From Eunapius fragilis (taxonomy: Eukaryota > Porifera > Demospongiae > Spongillida > Spongillidae): a DNA stretch of 64,000 nt. Below, one piece after another: positions 24,358 through 35,660 of the stretch. The DNA lies in contig OY811987.1 in the NCBI GenBank assembly GCA_963681505.1, positions 743,201 through 807,200 on the forward strand, read 5' to 3'. The notes beneath the pieces are model-generated. The model was not told where the DNA came from. It saw only the letters and a list, made by a program, of their open reading frames with translations, and searched no databases. Position 1 is the stretch's first letter; each line of letters opens with the position of its first letter. The position numbers were made by a program, and so were the translations under genes.

Positions 24358-24388
24358 CTTTGTCCTCGTGCCCAGCCGATTCCAAATC
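24358..24388. promoter_or_regulatory. Ultra-short bidirectional start region GGH / MRM2
   Basis: Only 31 bp separate the preferred GGH ATG (minus, 24357-24355) from the MRM2 ATG (plus, 24389-24391). Either the two 5' UTRs overlap each other's coding exon or each promoter lies inside the other gene. No TATA box is present. Confidence 0.55.
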
Positions 24389-24813
24389 ATGCTGGTTCCA
24401 CGTGGTCTCCTGCAGAAGACAGACCGAACACTGGTGTATGCTAGCCTACGGCACTTGGGCACCACCGCGACCGTTCTGAAGGCTGCCGTAAAGGGAAAGT
24501 CCCCGAGCTCTTCAAGATGGCTCCAAAGGCAGATGAAAGCGAGTGCAAGAGCGAATTAACAGCTCCATAACATGCGCTGCGTTTTCTCTCGCTGATTGAC
24601 CGCGCGCCCTTTACCCAACAGGACCCGCTGGTCTTGCAGGCCAACCGAGAACTGTATCGCAGTCGAGCCGCATATAAACTGATGGAGATAGACGATAAGT
24701 ACCATTTCTTACGACGCGGGGTGGTCGTGGTGAGCGAGCGGGTAAAGTAACGCTGAGGCGTGGTTTAATCTGCTTTTTTGTTTTTGCAGTTAGATTGCGG
24801 TGCTAGTCCCGGT

Positions 24814-24895
<82 letters not shown>

Positions 24896-25066
24896 TATTG
24901 GTAACGATTGTATTTTCGGTCCAGAGCATAGGCTTACCTTAATTGTTTGGAAAGTTTAGTTGCAATGACTGATGTGGACTATAGTGTAAACTCACTTGTG
25001 TGATACTCACATTGCTAATCTTCATAATGGCGGCTACACTTTTTAATTCCTTCCGTCGCCGCTGCT

Positions 25067-25119
<53 letters not shown>

Positions 25120-26149
25120 CCAAATTGAGGGTTTCGGTAATATTGCTATAGATGTGAAGTAGCATTGCATTATTCAACCGCACTATGGTCATGCTGAAAG
25201 AACATTCGCTTGTAGCATTTGTTGCAGGCAGGGCCAAAATCAGCGATACAATGTAAAGTATACCTTCCATTGGATTCAGGCAGATTTTGGGACATTATAT
25301 CAAAGTGCAGTCTCAACTGATCAATGTTCAGATCATCACTGTAAAATTCAGTCGCAAACTGCAATTCTTCGTCGAAATTTTATTTGCTGCTTTCAATAGA
25401 AGATTTTCTAGCTTACAACCTGATATCCAGGCTGGTCAAATCGAGTTTGAATACCACAGATTATCAGGTCTCAGTAGTTCTTGAAAGAAAATACGCGCGA
25501 TGGTATATATCTTGTACATTTACTGGGTATCTCCTTCACTTGAAGTATACATGACCTTCTTTTGCGTGGTAGTGTGGGATATTCCACTTCAAGTTCACTA
25601 TAGCAGTCTGGTAAAACTCTTCCCAAAAATTTAATTCAGACCTTAATGAGTTTTTACTGTCATTGCTGCTACGGATTGGCCTTCTGCTGCAGACATGCTC
25701 GGGGATTGGAGTGTCTAACTTAGATTGTCACTGTGTCGTAGTAGCAATTGACCTAACATCAAACACCAAACAAGAAATCAAACGATTCCATACATGCTTT
25801 TATGCCTTTTAAGCGATTTATAGATTTCATGTCTGTTTCTTTAACGTATTGCAGCGATTCCTCCCATAGTGTAAACAACACTTCATAATTAGACAAAATC
25901 CTTCCAAGGCACTCCGCATTGGTGGTCCACCTAGTAGCTTGAAGCCATTTTCTTAATAAACACAAATCACGTGGAGAGCAGCAGGTATACAGTAGCAGCT
26001 GTAAGCTGAAATGATTATCACTCACAGTGATACCCCCTGCTCACAAGCGATTTAACTACTATGAATAATTAATAACATCATAATCATCGGTACAAACAGT
26101 GGAGCCGCCATGGCGGCTCCGGCGGCCACGGTTCCGTCGCCGCTGAGTG

Positions 26150-26184
<35 letters not shown>

Positions 26185-27868
26185 GCCCGCTATATATGCC
26201 ATGATGAAAAAAGAAAACATTATTGATTAAGCGTGTACGTTGTATTTTAGGTTCGTGGTCCCAGGTATGCGCTCAGAGAATTGGAACAAGCGGCTTAAGC
26301 AGAGAGGAGCTAGGTACAGCGTGGGGGTAGTTTGATATGGACTAGTATAGAAAGGAAATGTTGAGAAAAGGGGGGAGGGGTTACTAATACATAGGTGTGG
26401 GTTGTGATGTGAGAAGGGTTCAGGTGTTGTGATGATGACGATGTGAGAAGGGCTCAGGTGTTGTGGTGATGATGTGAGAAGGGCTCAGGTGTTGTGGTGA
26501 TGATGTGAGAAGGGCTCAGGTGTTGTGGTGATGATGTGAGAAGGGCTCAGGTGTTGTGATGATGACGATGTGAGAAGGGCTCAGGTGTTGTGGTGATGAT
26601 GTGAGAAGGGCTCAGGTACGGATAGACAAGGTGTGAGTGAGTGACCTAATTCATTTGTACTAAGGATGCTTGCTTCCTTAATTTCTATCTCCGGCATCAG
26701 ATTTAATTAGTAAATAGCCAAGGGAGAAGGGTGAGATTGGTGAGCAAGTGTTGCGTGGGTCAGGGCAGATCATAGGTCTTCTGTTTCATATCTTCAGCTT
26801 TTTGAATGTCTGTTGTCCCATAGGTGCATTTTGGTATGATACAGTCTAAATATAATGCCTTGTTTTTTTAAAAAAGCATTTTCATCTCTGGGCATAAATA
26901 ATCATGGCTGCAGCCATTGCAACTATAACATGCTGCAGTTATCTATAGCAATGGCGTATGCTGAAAAAAGGTCAAGGATTGGAATAAGACACTAAGTCAC
27001 CTTGGTTACTTGGGACCAAAGCCTGAAATTTAACCTGCTGTGTCAAGCTAGACTGCACATCAGTGTGTGCCAACAATCTACTGCCCACCTTGGTACACAT
27101 TTTAAACATTCACAGCTTGTATTCTCGTCTTTCCAGAATCAGGTGAACATGGAATGGTCGTGGGCGTTGACATACAAGGTTATTGGCCAATCTATACACA
27201 CACCTTATGTACACTGACGTGTTTGAGTGTTTGCGTTTCATGGTGTAGCTATGTCAGAGATTCCTGGCGTGGTAGTGCTGCCAGCCGGTGACATCACCAC
27301 AGAGAAAACACAGTCGCAGATAACAGCATTCCTGAAAGGCAGGGGTGCAAATGTTGTCTTGAGGTACGCTTTTGTTTTTTATTTTTAGGAGCCAACGCAT
27401 GCAATGTTTGCACACATCTATGCTTAGTGACATGGCACCAAATGCTTGCGGGATTAATGCTTTGGACCACCAGAGAATAATGGTAGGCGTTACCATCACT
27501 TCTTCTGCAGTGGTTATCTTTCTTAACTTGTTTATTTATTTTATTTGGTCGCTGCTGTGACCTGTAGGAGCTTGGAGAAGGAGCATTTGCTTTGGTTAAG
27601 AAGGTTTTGAAGCCAAATGGCGTGTTTGTGTGCAAATTATGGTGCGGATCCCGTGTGAACGGTGAGCCAGGTCGCCATGCGCGGTTCCTCGAATGTTACA
27701 TGTTTTGGTAATACAGGGTTCAAGTTGGCACTGAAGAGCGCGTTTGATCGAGTGGACGAAGTAAGACCAAGAGCGACCCGCAAAGAATCCTCTGAAATGT
27801 ACATCTATGCGGACGGATTTCGATATTTTGCATTGCAACCAAAACCGGATGTTAGTGGCTTGTTATAA
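24389..27868 (+). CDS. MRM2: Mitochondrial rRNA 2'-O-methyltransferase (FtsJ/RrmJ family)
   Basis: Nine exons with consistent phases encode 264 aa: 24389-24538, 24622-24729, 24790-24811, 26251-26313, 27143-27178, 27249-27363, 27428-27482, 27568-27661 and 27717-27868. Family marks run in order: SSSRWLQRQ, then YRSRAAYKL, the SAM-binding [33 protein letters not shown] and [10 protein letters not shown]. The catalytic K-D-K-E tetrad fits at K69, D166, K206 and E238. Family members methylate the 2'-O of a uridine in the large-subunit rRNA A-loop (U2552 in E. coli, U1369 in human mitochondria). The basic N-terminus rich in Arg/Lys/Ser would serve as a mitochondrial presequence. Intron 1 has a GC donor (AAA then GCGAGT). 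Exon 3 is only 22 nt. Intron 3 carries a dead hAT transposon. Confidence 0.93.
24812..24893. repeat. (GT)n microsatellite, MRM2 intron 3
   Basis: Nearly pure (GT)n of about 80 bp that begins inside the donor of exon 3 (GTACGTGTGT). A (CA)n tract follows at 25068-25116 and another (GT)n at 26144-26184. Confidence 0.97.
25055..26145 (-). mobile_element. Decayed hAT transposase (ZMYM1-like) inside MRM2 intron 3
   Basis: Three in-order fragments of a hAT transposase lie on the minus strand. From 26025 down to 25759 is a block with [18 protein letters not shown] and [15 protein letters not shown]. Around 25364-25270 is [15 protein letters not shown]. From 25270 down to about 25130 is the C-terminal dimerisation block [15 protein letters not shown] with [11 protein letters not shown]. 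These match the catalytic-end and dimerisation parts of hAT elements related to vertebrate ZMYM1. Stops and frame changes break the gene. The motif CCGTCGCCGCTG occurs in direct orientation at both edges (about 25053 and 26132) beside CA/GT tracts. Nothing indicates activity. Confidence 0.7.
26395..26622. repeat. 31-bp minisatellite, MRM2 intron 4
   Basis: Six or seven copies of GATGTGAGAAGGGCTCAGGT plus GTTGTGGTGAT, with a longer GATGATGACGATG variant. Intronic. Confidence 0.9.
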
Positions 27869-27946
27869 CCGGCCATGCGGTCACTGTTCAAATCATTTCA
27901 CTCCGCTTTCATTTTTTTAAGACTGCATCTTGCAAGATCGTGTCGA

Positions 27947-29915
27947 ATGTTATTTCCAGCGTTATTAGCGATTGCGTGTCTTGTACCCTTGTCTTCAGGA
28001 GAAACGCTAAGTAAGATACATCGGCGATACTTTTTAAACATGTATATGTGTGTAAAATTTGCGTTGAGGGTGTTAACAGTTTTAAATCCACTTGGGGGCC
28101 CGCAGGTACAAATAGCAGTGTGAACGATGTGCAGGAGACCACCTCGTATCTTTCTTCTACGGTGCTAAACGCTGACCCTGCGGTGAGCAGTCAGTTCGAA
28201 ACTCCATCAACGACAGGTACTGGCGAATCATCCACTGCACCCAATCCTACTCTGACGCCCGACTGGTTGGCTGGGGAGACCAGCGCATTTCCACCTGTTA
28301 GCACCACCGCCACCACACAACTAGTGGTCGCTACGAATGGATCTCCTGACACGACCGTAACAATACTTCCAGTCATAACTCCAGCGATAACCAGTTCACC
28401 TTCTATAGCAGTTAGTGTGCCCCCTACGATGGCCCCCAGTTCACCTCCTATGGCAGTTAGTGTGCCCCCTACGATGGCCCCCAGTTCACCTTCTATGGCA
28501 GTTAGTGTGCCCCCTACGATGGCCCCCAGTTCACCTCCTATGGCAGTTAGTGTGCCCCCTACGATGACCCCCAGTTCACCTTCTATGGCAGTTAGTGTGC
28601 CCCCCACAATGGCCCCCAGTTCATCTTCTACATCAGTTAGTGTGCCCCCCATACTGGCCTCCAGTTCACCACCTATGGCACCCCCTACAATGGCCCCCAG
28701 TTCATCTCCTACATCAGTTAGTGTGCCCCCTATGATGGCCAGTATACCTTCAATACCCTCCATGGCTCAAGTGAAGTCTTCGTCCTATCTACCATCGCAG
28801 CCATCACTGCATGAAGTACCCACAACCCCTGCAAGTCGTACACTAGCTACATCCTCCCGCCACGAGCAGACGGTGCTGTCGTCACAGGCCTCCGTGCTTC
28901 AGACGGTTAGCGCTTACCCATCTGCTGACGTGTCACAGCAGGCCCAAGTGGTGACCGCTGACAGCACTCCCTTGCTAGTGAGCGTGGCTGTCCTGGCCGT
29001 GTTGACACTGGTCTTCCTCGTGACGACGTGTGTGCTAAGCATAGCTCTGTGTGTAGCCATCTGCCGGTTCAGGGCAAGAAACCTTACCTACACAATTAAA
29101 AGTAAGTATGTTTCTGGCAGTGTATTTAATTGTGGTATAACAAACAAACACAAGCTGTAGTAGTGTGTGCTTATTGTGGTTGGGTTAAAATGATACCCCC
29201 CCACATATGCCTTGTGTGATCACTTGTTCCCCGTTCACTCCCACCAGATCCAGAAGCCAAAGAAGGCAGCAGGTACTGGATCGAGGCTAAATCCAACTCC
29301 AGCGAGGGGAAAGGCTCACCCATACGAGCAGAAGAAGGTGAAAAGGTCTGGTACACGGAAAATGCGACGGCATTCCCCGTGTTCCCAATGGCTCACCAGG
29401 CGGTTGCCAAGGACCCAACAGACCCCAGTCCTTCGGTGCAGACGTTCAGGTTGGCAAGGGCCTACAGGCAGTCAGCAGGAAACAACACCAGCTCCAGCCC
29501 TCAACCCCTGCCAGCCCCCGGAAGCGTTCCGGCCGCTACATCGGCACCATCACCTCAAGCAGGAACCGCAGGGGCGGAGTCATTAAATAGAGCAACCGAT
29601 GGAGCAACAGTTAGTAGGAGTACCTCTGACGGAGGGGTTTCATTAGGTAGAACAATTGTCGTGCCCACTACCCCAACATCAGAAAGTGACCTCAGCAAAG
29701 CCAAAAAGCGAAGGCCCCCACCTCTAAAGCCAATCACAGCGGACTCCCATGAGGGGACATACACAAAGCAAGGAGGGACATCACAACCACACAACCCCAC
29801 AACACCTGGGTCCTGCTCAGTCCACAAGAGCCAGGTGTACACTGGGCCTGATCCAAGGGCAGAGCTGATGAAAGAGTATGCAGCTATTCTGCAAGCAAAA
29901 CAAAACACCACCTGA
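27947..29915 (+). CDS. Mucin-like type I membrane protein (575 aa)
   Basis: Three exons (27947-28010, 28106-29101, 29248-29915; all phases agree) encode 575 aa. The protein has a signal peptide (MLFPALLAIACLVPLSSG) and a Ser/Thr/Pro-rich ectodomain with about ten copies of a unit like SVPPTMAPSSPP. Then come a transmembrane helix (LLVSVAVLAVLTLVFLVTTC, continuing VLSIALCVAIC), a basic stop CRFRARN, and a roughly 230-residue cytoplasmic tail with Pro-rich patches (KKRRPPPLKP). An in-frame ATG at 27875 exists but would put 24 extra residues before the signal peptide. The start lies only 78 bp after the MRM2 stop codon. The plan repeats that of the giant mucin at 2.4-11.2 kb without obvious sequence identity. 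A partial copy lies at 31600-32290. No orthologue recognised. Confidence 0.82.
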
Positions 29916-30634
29916 GGCAACACGTATATATGTGGTGTGTGTGTGTGTGTGTGTGTGTGTTTGTCATCTCTGTCCCTGCCTATTATAACCAGTACAGTCC
30001 TTTTTAAAAACAGAGGACACTTCCAGCGAAACTAGGGCAGTCGAGTAAACCTATTGCGCATTGGTCAGAGACTATCTTGCATGTGCACAGTGGAGGCGTC
30101 TTTTTCGTAATATAGTTATTCACTATATGTTAAGGGTGAGCGGCGCGCGAATTGATAGTAAATTGTACGCTCTGTCAAGATGGCGGCTGTGACGCCACGG
30201 TACGGTGAGAACCTCCATAGGACCATAATTTTAAACAGAACTTTTCACGTGTCATGTCACCACTCTACTGCAGCGACCTTTGTCAATGTGTGTGTGGTTG
30301 AAGATGTGGCCCGTTAAGATTGAGCACCTCTGGTGCACGTATTAAAATGGAGGAGCGCTGGACGGAGAAGATATGGCAGTGAATCCAGGCTATCAGCATG
30401 GTTGAGCTGTATGGTCAGACTCCACTTCGCAGACAGCATGGTAGCGATGCATTTGTATACAACAGTGGCCTCCTTTCCTAAGCCTCCAGTGGCAGATATA
30501 ATAAGTGGTGTAAAGTTCTAGGCCTACTTCTAGGACCCGACGCTCATATGTAGTATCGCTAGCCAAACGTACGTCCCTTATTCCCAGCCAGTGCAGCCCG
30601 AAGTTCGATGTACGTCTACTCTAGATACATGTAG
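29916..30634. other. Spacer with duplicated gene tail
   Basis: A (GT)n run (29935-29960) is followed by about 55 bp (29997-30052; GGACAC, CCAG, ACTAGGGCA) that match the end of the minus-strand Cys-rich gene near 32395-32450. The rest has no recognised gene. AAGATGGCGGC at 30178 resembles a YY1-type start-site motif, but no coding exon could be attached. Confidence 0.5.
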
Positions 30635-31484
30635 CATAGATATTATACGGAAGGGATTGGAAACGGAAGTCTTTAACACCAATCAACAGGTTCCATCTAT
30701 GCAGGAAAAATAAAATAAAATGGCGGATAATATCTATGGTTTCAGATACATTTTCGAAGAAAACCGGTCGTTGTGTATAGTTTGAGGCTTTTTCCTTTAT
30801 TCTGTCACTTGCTTAAAAGGTATGGATATTTTTAGATATGTTTTTATGACTGCAAATGATTTTAGACCCGAGTTTTTTTAAAGACCCGCGTTCCGTGTCT
30901 TTGCGAAGCCTTTGTGGGCGTGTAGGAAACGTTAGCGTTGTCATATTGGCTACTTTATTGTAGAATCGAGTGGAGCTTCGTGAGACAAATCGAACTGGCT
31001 AGGTATTATCTCAAATGCGTGTTGTACACTCGTACAAAAGTTGGCAATAAAGATTTTGACATGAGACTGATTGTGGGCATCTAAAGTGCGCCAAGAGCTT
31101 TTGAGATTATACCTAGCCAGTTCGATTTGTCTCACGAAGCTCCACTCGATTCTACAATAAAGTAGCCAATATGACAACGCTAACGTTTCCTACACGCCCA
31201 CAAAGGCCTCGCAAAGACACGGAACGCGGGTCTTTATAAAAACTCGGGTCTAAAATCATTTACAGTCATAAAAACATATCTACTAATATCCATACCTCTT
31301 AAGCAAGTGACAGAATAAAGGAAAAAGCCTCAAACTATACACAACGACCAGTTTTCTTCGAAAAAGTATCTGAAACGCAGTGGCAAACGTGTTAATTGAT
31401 CCTACAGTGACAGGCCGTAAGCCAGCCTATGCAATGTATTGCATCACGTGATCCGTTTCCAATCCCTTCCGTATAATATCTATG
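30635..31484. mobile_element. 850-bp foldback transposon with long inverted arms
   Basis: The element begins CATAGATATTATACGGAAGG and ends with the exact reverse complement of its outer 32 bases. It is flanked on both sides by a CATGTAG duplication (30628-30634 and 31485-31491). Inside, arms of about 280 bp (30738-31015 and 31096-31374) are near-perfect inverted copies around an 80-bp centre. No transposase frame is present, so it is non-autonomous. An extra internal copy of the terminal motif sits at about 30726-30737, just before the left long arm. Confidence 0.88.
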
Positions 31485-31599
31485 CATGTAGCGACAATCT
31501 GCCCTGTCTCGTCCCCAGACCCAACATAGCAGCCGCTGATGATTACATCACCGCTAACGCGAGTGGCGGTTAGCATATCAGTCTGGGGACGAGACTAAA

Positions 31600-32280
31600 T
31601 CTACTGTGCTTTCAACATTATCCTCCATGGCACCCAGTTCATTTTCTACATCAGTTAGTGTGCCCCAACAATGACCAGCGTACCTTCAATATCCTCCATG
31701 GTCAGCAATACAGCTTCCACAAAAGTTACTATACCTCCTATAGTAGAGCTCTACAACAACCAGAATCTCCATGGCAACCAGTTAATTTACATAAGTTAGT
31801 GTGGCTTCAATATTCTTCATGGATGCAATAAGTGTGCCCGCTCCTCCCCCCCTCCCCCCAATGACCAGTATACTCCATGGTCAGCAATCCAGTATCCACA
31901 ACAGTTAGTGTGCTCCCTAGATTGAGAAACATTCCTGCCAATACTATTTTTGTGTTGCCACCATCACCTCAAACAGAAAGGAGAGCCATCAAGTGATACA
32001 ATAAATACCATCATCTCTGACGGAGGGGTTTCATTAGGTAGAACAATTGTCGTGCCCACTACCCCAACATCAGAAAGTGACCTCAGCAAAGCCAAAAAGC
32101 GAAGCCCCCCCACCTCTAAAGCCAATCACAGCGGACTCCCATGAGGGGACATACACAAAGCAAGGAGGAACATCACAACCCATAACACCTGGGTCGTGCT
32201 CAGTCCACAAGAGCCAGGTGTACACTGGCCTGATCCAAGGGCAGAGCTGATGAATACACTGCTATTCTGCAAGCAAAGCA

Positions 32281-32290
<10 letters not shown>
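31600..32290 (+). pseudogene. Partial pseudogene copy of the 27.9-29.9 kb mucin
   Basis: Stretches of the mucin ectodomain (CCCAGTTCATTTTCTACATC, AGTTAGTGTGCCCC) and almost the whole end of its last exon (from CTGACGGAGGGGTTTCATTA to CTGCAAGCAAAG) recur here in order. Short deletions, frameshifts and loss of the transmembrane part separate them. The longest surviving frame is 64-67 codons. With the duplicated tail at 29997-30052 it shows that a mucin plus Cys-rich gene pair was duplicated in tandem. Confidence 0.8.
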
Positions 32291-32313
<23 letters not shown>

Positions 32314-32366
32314 CTTTGTGCTATACATGTGTGCTAATGACAATCGTATTCCCCTTGTGTATTGAA

Positions 32367-32897
32367 TCATACAGTGGTTTTGCGCCCAGCAATGTCCTTG
32401 TAGAAAAGGACACTGCCAGTAACACTAGGGCAATTCAGAAAAACACTTTGCAGTGGACAGTTGATACAGTTCCTTGCTATGAGGGATGCTTCAAACCCAG
32501 ACATGATGGCTAGTGTGGTAGAATTGTCCAGGCCATAGCAGGGGGCAGGTAGGTAGTTGGTCGCTGCAAAAAGGAGCGTGTTCCTGTACCTGATGCCTGG
32601 CAAGAGGGAATAACGCGGTGCACCATCGCCAGGAGTGAACCTATTGGTCAGAACTAACCTGTACACCGCGGGAGCTCCGTGTAAGTCTGTTTGGTGATAA
32701 AGTCGGTCCACTTGAAGTTGGAGCAAGCACCACAGTAGTAGGGGTTCAGCGGAGTGGACGCGAATTCAAAGAGGTTATCGCAGTAGACGCTGCAGTACAT
32801 GGTGTCCACGGTCCTCAGGCAAACGAGCGCTCCCTTCATTGGAGGTGCAAGGACAGGGCAGCCTGTACAGTCGGGTCGCAAAGAAAAGAAAGAAAAA

Positions 32898-32944
<47 letters not shown>

Positions 32945-33423
32945 CACAAGCGCGCACAAACGTTTGCAGCTCTGTAATCTCTACCTCTTGGCGGGAGCGG
33001 TGGGTCAGCATTGCAGTTGTATTGACAGTTGCAGGGAGCTGCATGTGAAATTACGATTTTATTGGGCGCTGGCAATCAACACCTTCCACAAATCTAGCCC
33101 ATGCACCCACTCACGAAGGGAGCGACACAAAAGGTTTGTTCCGTCCGAAGTCAGATATTCGGACGCACCACAGATTGGCAGAGACGTCGTAATACTACCA
33201 CCACTTGGTGGCGCTGTGGTGGTGGGAAGTGGGGACGCCTGCTGGGGACGAGGAGAGTTCGAAGTCGGAAATCAGCCAATATGATGTCACAGTTGACCTG
33301 AAGTGGCATTAATCCTGAGCCTAGTTCCCCAAATGCATTGATGTCGGCAGGATCCAGTGCGAAACAAGCGAAACTCCAGGAAAACAGAAGTAAATGTATA
33401 GTACACGTGTACATGGCTACCAA
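32367..33423 (-). CDS. Secreted Cys-rich protein with a sushi-like module
   Basis: Start ATG at 33423 with a signal peptide (CTIHLLLFSWSFACFA). Later exons 33068-32985, 32862-32659 and 32596-32367 join in phase. The third carries a module with CPVLAPPMKGALVC, MYCSVYCDNLFEF, YYCGACSNFKW and PRCT, which has the spacing of a sushi/CCP-like domain with additional cysteines. The last exon adds PAPCYGLDNS and NCINCPLQSVFLNCP and ends at a TGA. The junction between the signal-peptide exon and the exon at 33068 is not resolved. No membrane helix follows. A CA repeat (32899-32942) sits in an intron. Function unknown; secretion is the only firm inference. Confidence 0.6.
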
Positions 33424-33562
33424 TACAATAATGGCCGGCTGTAATAGGTTTCGCGCGCTTTGCGCGAGCCTGTGTTGCGCTTGTGCGAAGAATTAGAACG
33501 AACCTAGTTTTTATTATTTTTTTTAATTTTGCAATTATTGTCCTTTGACCTGGGGCACAGAA

Positions 33563-35660
33563 ATGGTAAGGAGTTGTGGTTTGTATGCATGAGGGCGTGA
33601 GCAGGGCCGTAGCATAAATCAGACCTACCTTCCATACAAATTACTGCCTGCAGGCTTTGAGAGCCGTAGCATCACGTATATCACCCCGCTTTGCCGGCAT
33701 ACTTTGTAACGCCTGGGGAAGAGGGAGATATGGAAAGCTTCAACACCTGTTGCCCACTGCAGCTTGGTCGGCTCGTCCTTATGTGAGAGACGAGGGTGTG
33801 GGTGTGTGTGCGTGCGCGCAGGGGGCTTAACGCACTTCCCTACCGTCCTGTTCAGGCCACTCGCAAGGAGACTGACAGCTTTGGGCCGATAGAGGTGCCC
33901 GCTGAGAAGTACTACGGAGCACAAACTGCAAGGTCGCTTATGCACTTCGACATCGGGGGGCCCGCTGAGAGGATGCCTGTGAGGCCACTCCCATTGCTCC
34001 ACCCCTTGTCATTTTTTTTTTTTTTCTTTTTTTTTTGTACAGCTGCCTGTTATCCACGCTTTCGGTTACCTGAAGCGGGCGTGCGCGGAGGTCAACGCAG
34101 AACATTATGGACTGGACAAGAAGGTCGCGGAAGCCATAGTGAAGGCTGCCACTGAAGTTAGTGCTCGCATTTGTATTCCTGCTAGCGCTATACGGGTGAC
34201 TCGTTTTTATTTTACAGGTGCACGATGGAAAGCTGGATGAACACTTTCCTCTTGTGGTGTGGCAGACCGGGTCAGGAACACAAAGCAACATGAACGTCAA
34301 CGAAGTCATTAGCAACAGGTAGACTATTCGGAACGGGCGTCTCTCTTGTGCTCCCATTCTCACAGCTAATCCTTTCCTTATCCGCCTTTGTCTGAGATGG
34401 CTCGTGTATTTATGTGTTCAGTTTCAACTCTCTGGTTCACTTGTAATCTTTTCATTTGCTTTTGGATCTACCTGTTTTTATTTTATTTTAACTTCTTACA
34501 GGGCTATTGAAATGTTAGGCGGACAGCTTGGTTCAAAGAAGCCAGTCCACCCTAATGACCATGTTAACTGCAGCCAGAGCTCTAACGACACTTTCCCCAC
34601 TGCCATGCACGTGGCAGTTGCCATGGAGATTAACAGCAGATTGCTCCCAGGGCTGGAGACATTGCACGAGGCATTAGTGCAAAAGAGTAGAGAGTTCAGC
34701 GACATTGTGAAGATTGGGAGAACTCACACCCAGGTGCGTTGTGATGGCCGCTTTTTGGTGTGTAGGGGTGGAGGGGTGGGATAACAGCAATCATATGCTT
34801 GTTGAACTGTATCGGCCGGTACTATGGTTTTATAGGATGCCGTGCCACTCACACTGGGACAAGAGTTCAGCGGCTATGCCACGCAGGTCAAGTACAGCGT
34901 TCTGAGGGTTAAAGGCACTCTTGCGCGTCTCTACGAACTGGCCATCGGAGGAACCGCGGTGGGGACGGGCCTCAACACGCGCGTGGGGTTCGGAGAGAGG
35001 GTAGCGGCTCGGCTCGGGGAACTCACCGGCCTCCCCTTCACCAGTGCGCCCAACAAGTTTGAAGCCCTGGCGGCGCACGACGCACTCGTGGAGGTCCACG
35101 GCTCCCTCAACACTGTGGCCTGCAGCCTGATGAAGATCGCCAACGACATCAGGTTCCTCGGCTCAGGTCCCCGCTGCGGTCTGGGAGAGCTGACTTTACC
35201 CGAGAACGAGCCCGGGAGCAGCATAATGCCGGGAAAGGTGAATCCCACCCAGTGCGAGGCCCTGACCATGGTTGCGGCCCAGGTGATGGGTAACCAGGTG
35301 GCCGTCAGCGTTGGGGGCAGCAACGGGCACTTTGAGCTGAACGTCTTCAAGCCGCTGATGGTGAAGAATGTCCTCCAGTCGACGCGACTCATTGGAGATG
35401 GATGCCAGTCGTTCACGAAGCACTGCGTCCTCGGCATTGAAGCCAACAGGGATAGGATAAACACCCTGGTGAAGGAGTCGTTGATGCTGGTGACTGCACT
35501 AAACCCGCACATAGGTTACGAGAAGGGTGCCACTATTGCAAAAACTGCCTACAAGAACAGGACAACCCTGAAGCAGGCGGCCCTTGAGCTTGGCTACGTC
35601 ACAGAGGAGCAGTTTGACGCTTGGGTTAAGCCAGAGCAGATGCTGGGGCCTCAGCCATAA
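33563..35660 (+). CDS. FH: Fumarate hydratase, class II
   Basis: Six exons give 465 aa: 33563-33565 (start codon only), 33856-33978, 34043-34156, 34218-34318, 34502-34733 and 34836-35660. The protein is a class II fumarase: [20 protein letters not shown] at the N-terminus, [49 protein letters not shown] and the superfamily signature [11 protein letters not shown]. It converts fumarate and malate in the TCA cycle as a homotetramer. The inferred first exon ends exactly after ATG (then GTAAGG), so the protein starts [12 protein letters not shown] with no mitochondrial presequence. A longer mitochondrial form would need another first exon, which I do not see. It runs convergently towards TBP, with 373 bp between the stop codons. 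Confidence 0.95.

Noticed and set aside
24152-24386. Upstream extension of MRM2 exon 1 to 24152
   Set aside because: That part is antisense to GGH exon 1 and lacks MRM2-like sequence; ATG 24389 leaves a suitable presequence.
32196-32513. Plus frame of 105 codons after the mucin pseudogene
   Set aside because: It runs through a (GT)n tract and the antisense of the Cys-rich gene's last exon; not supported as a gene.
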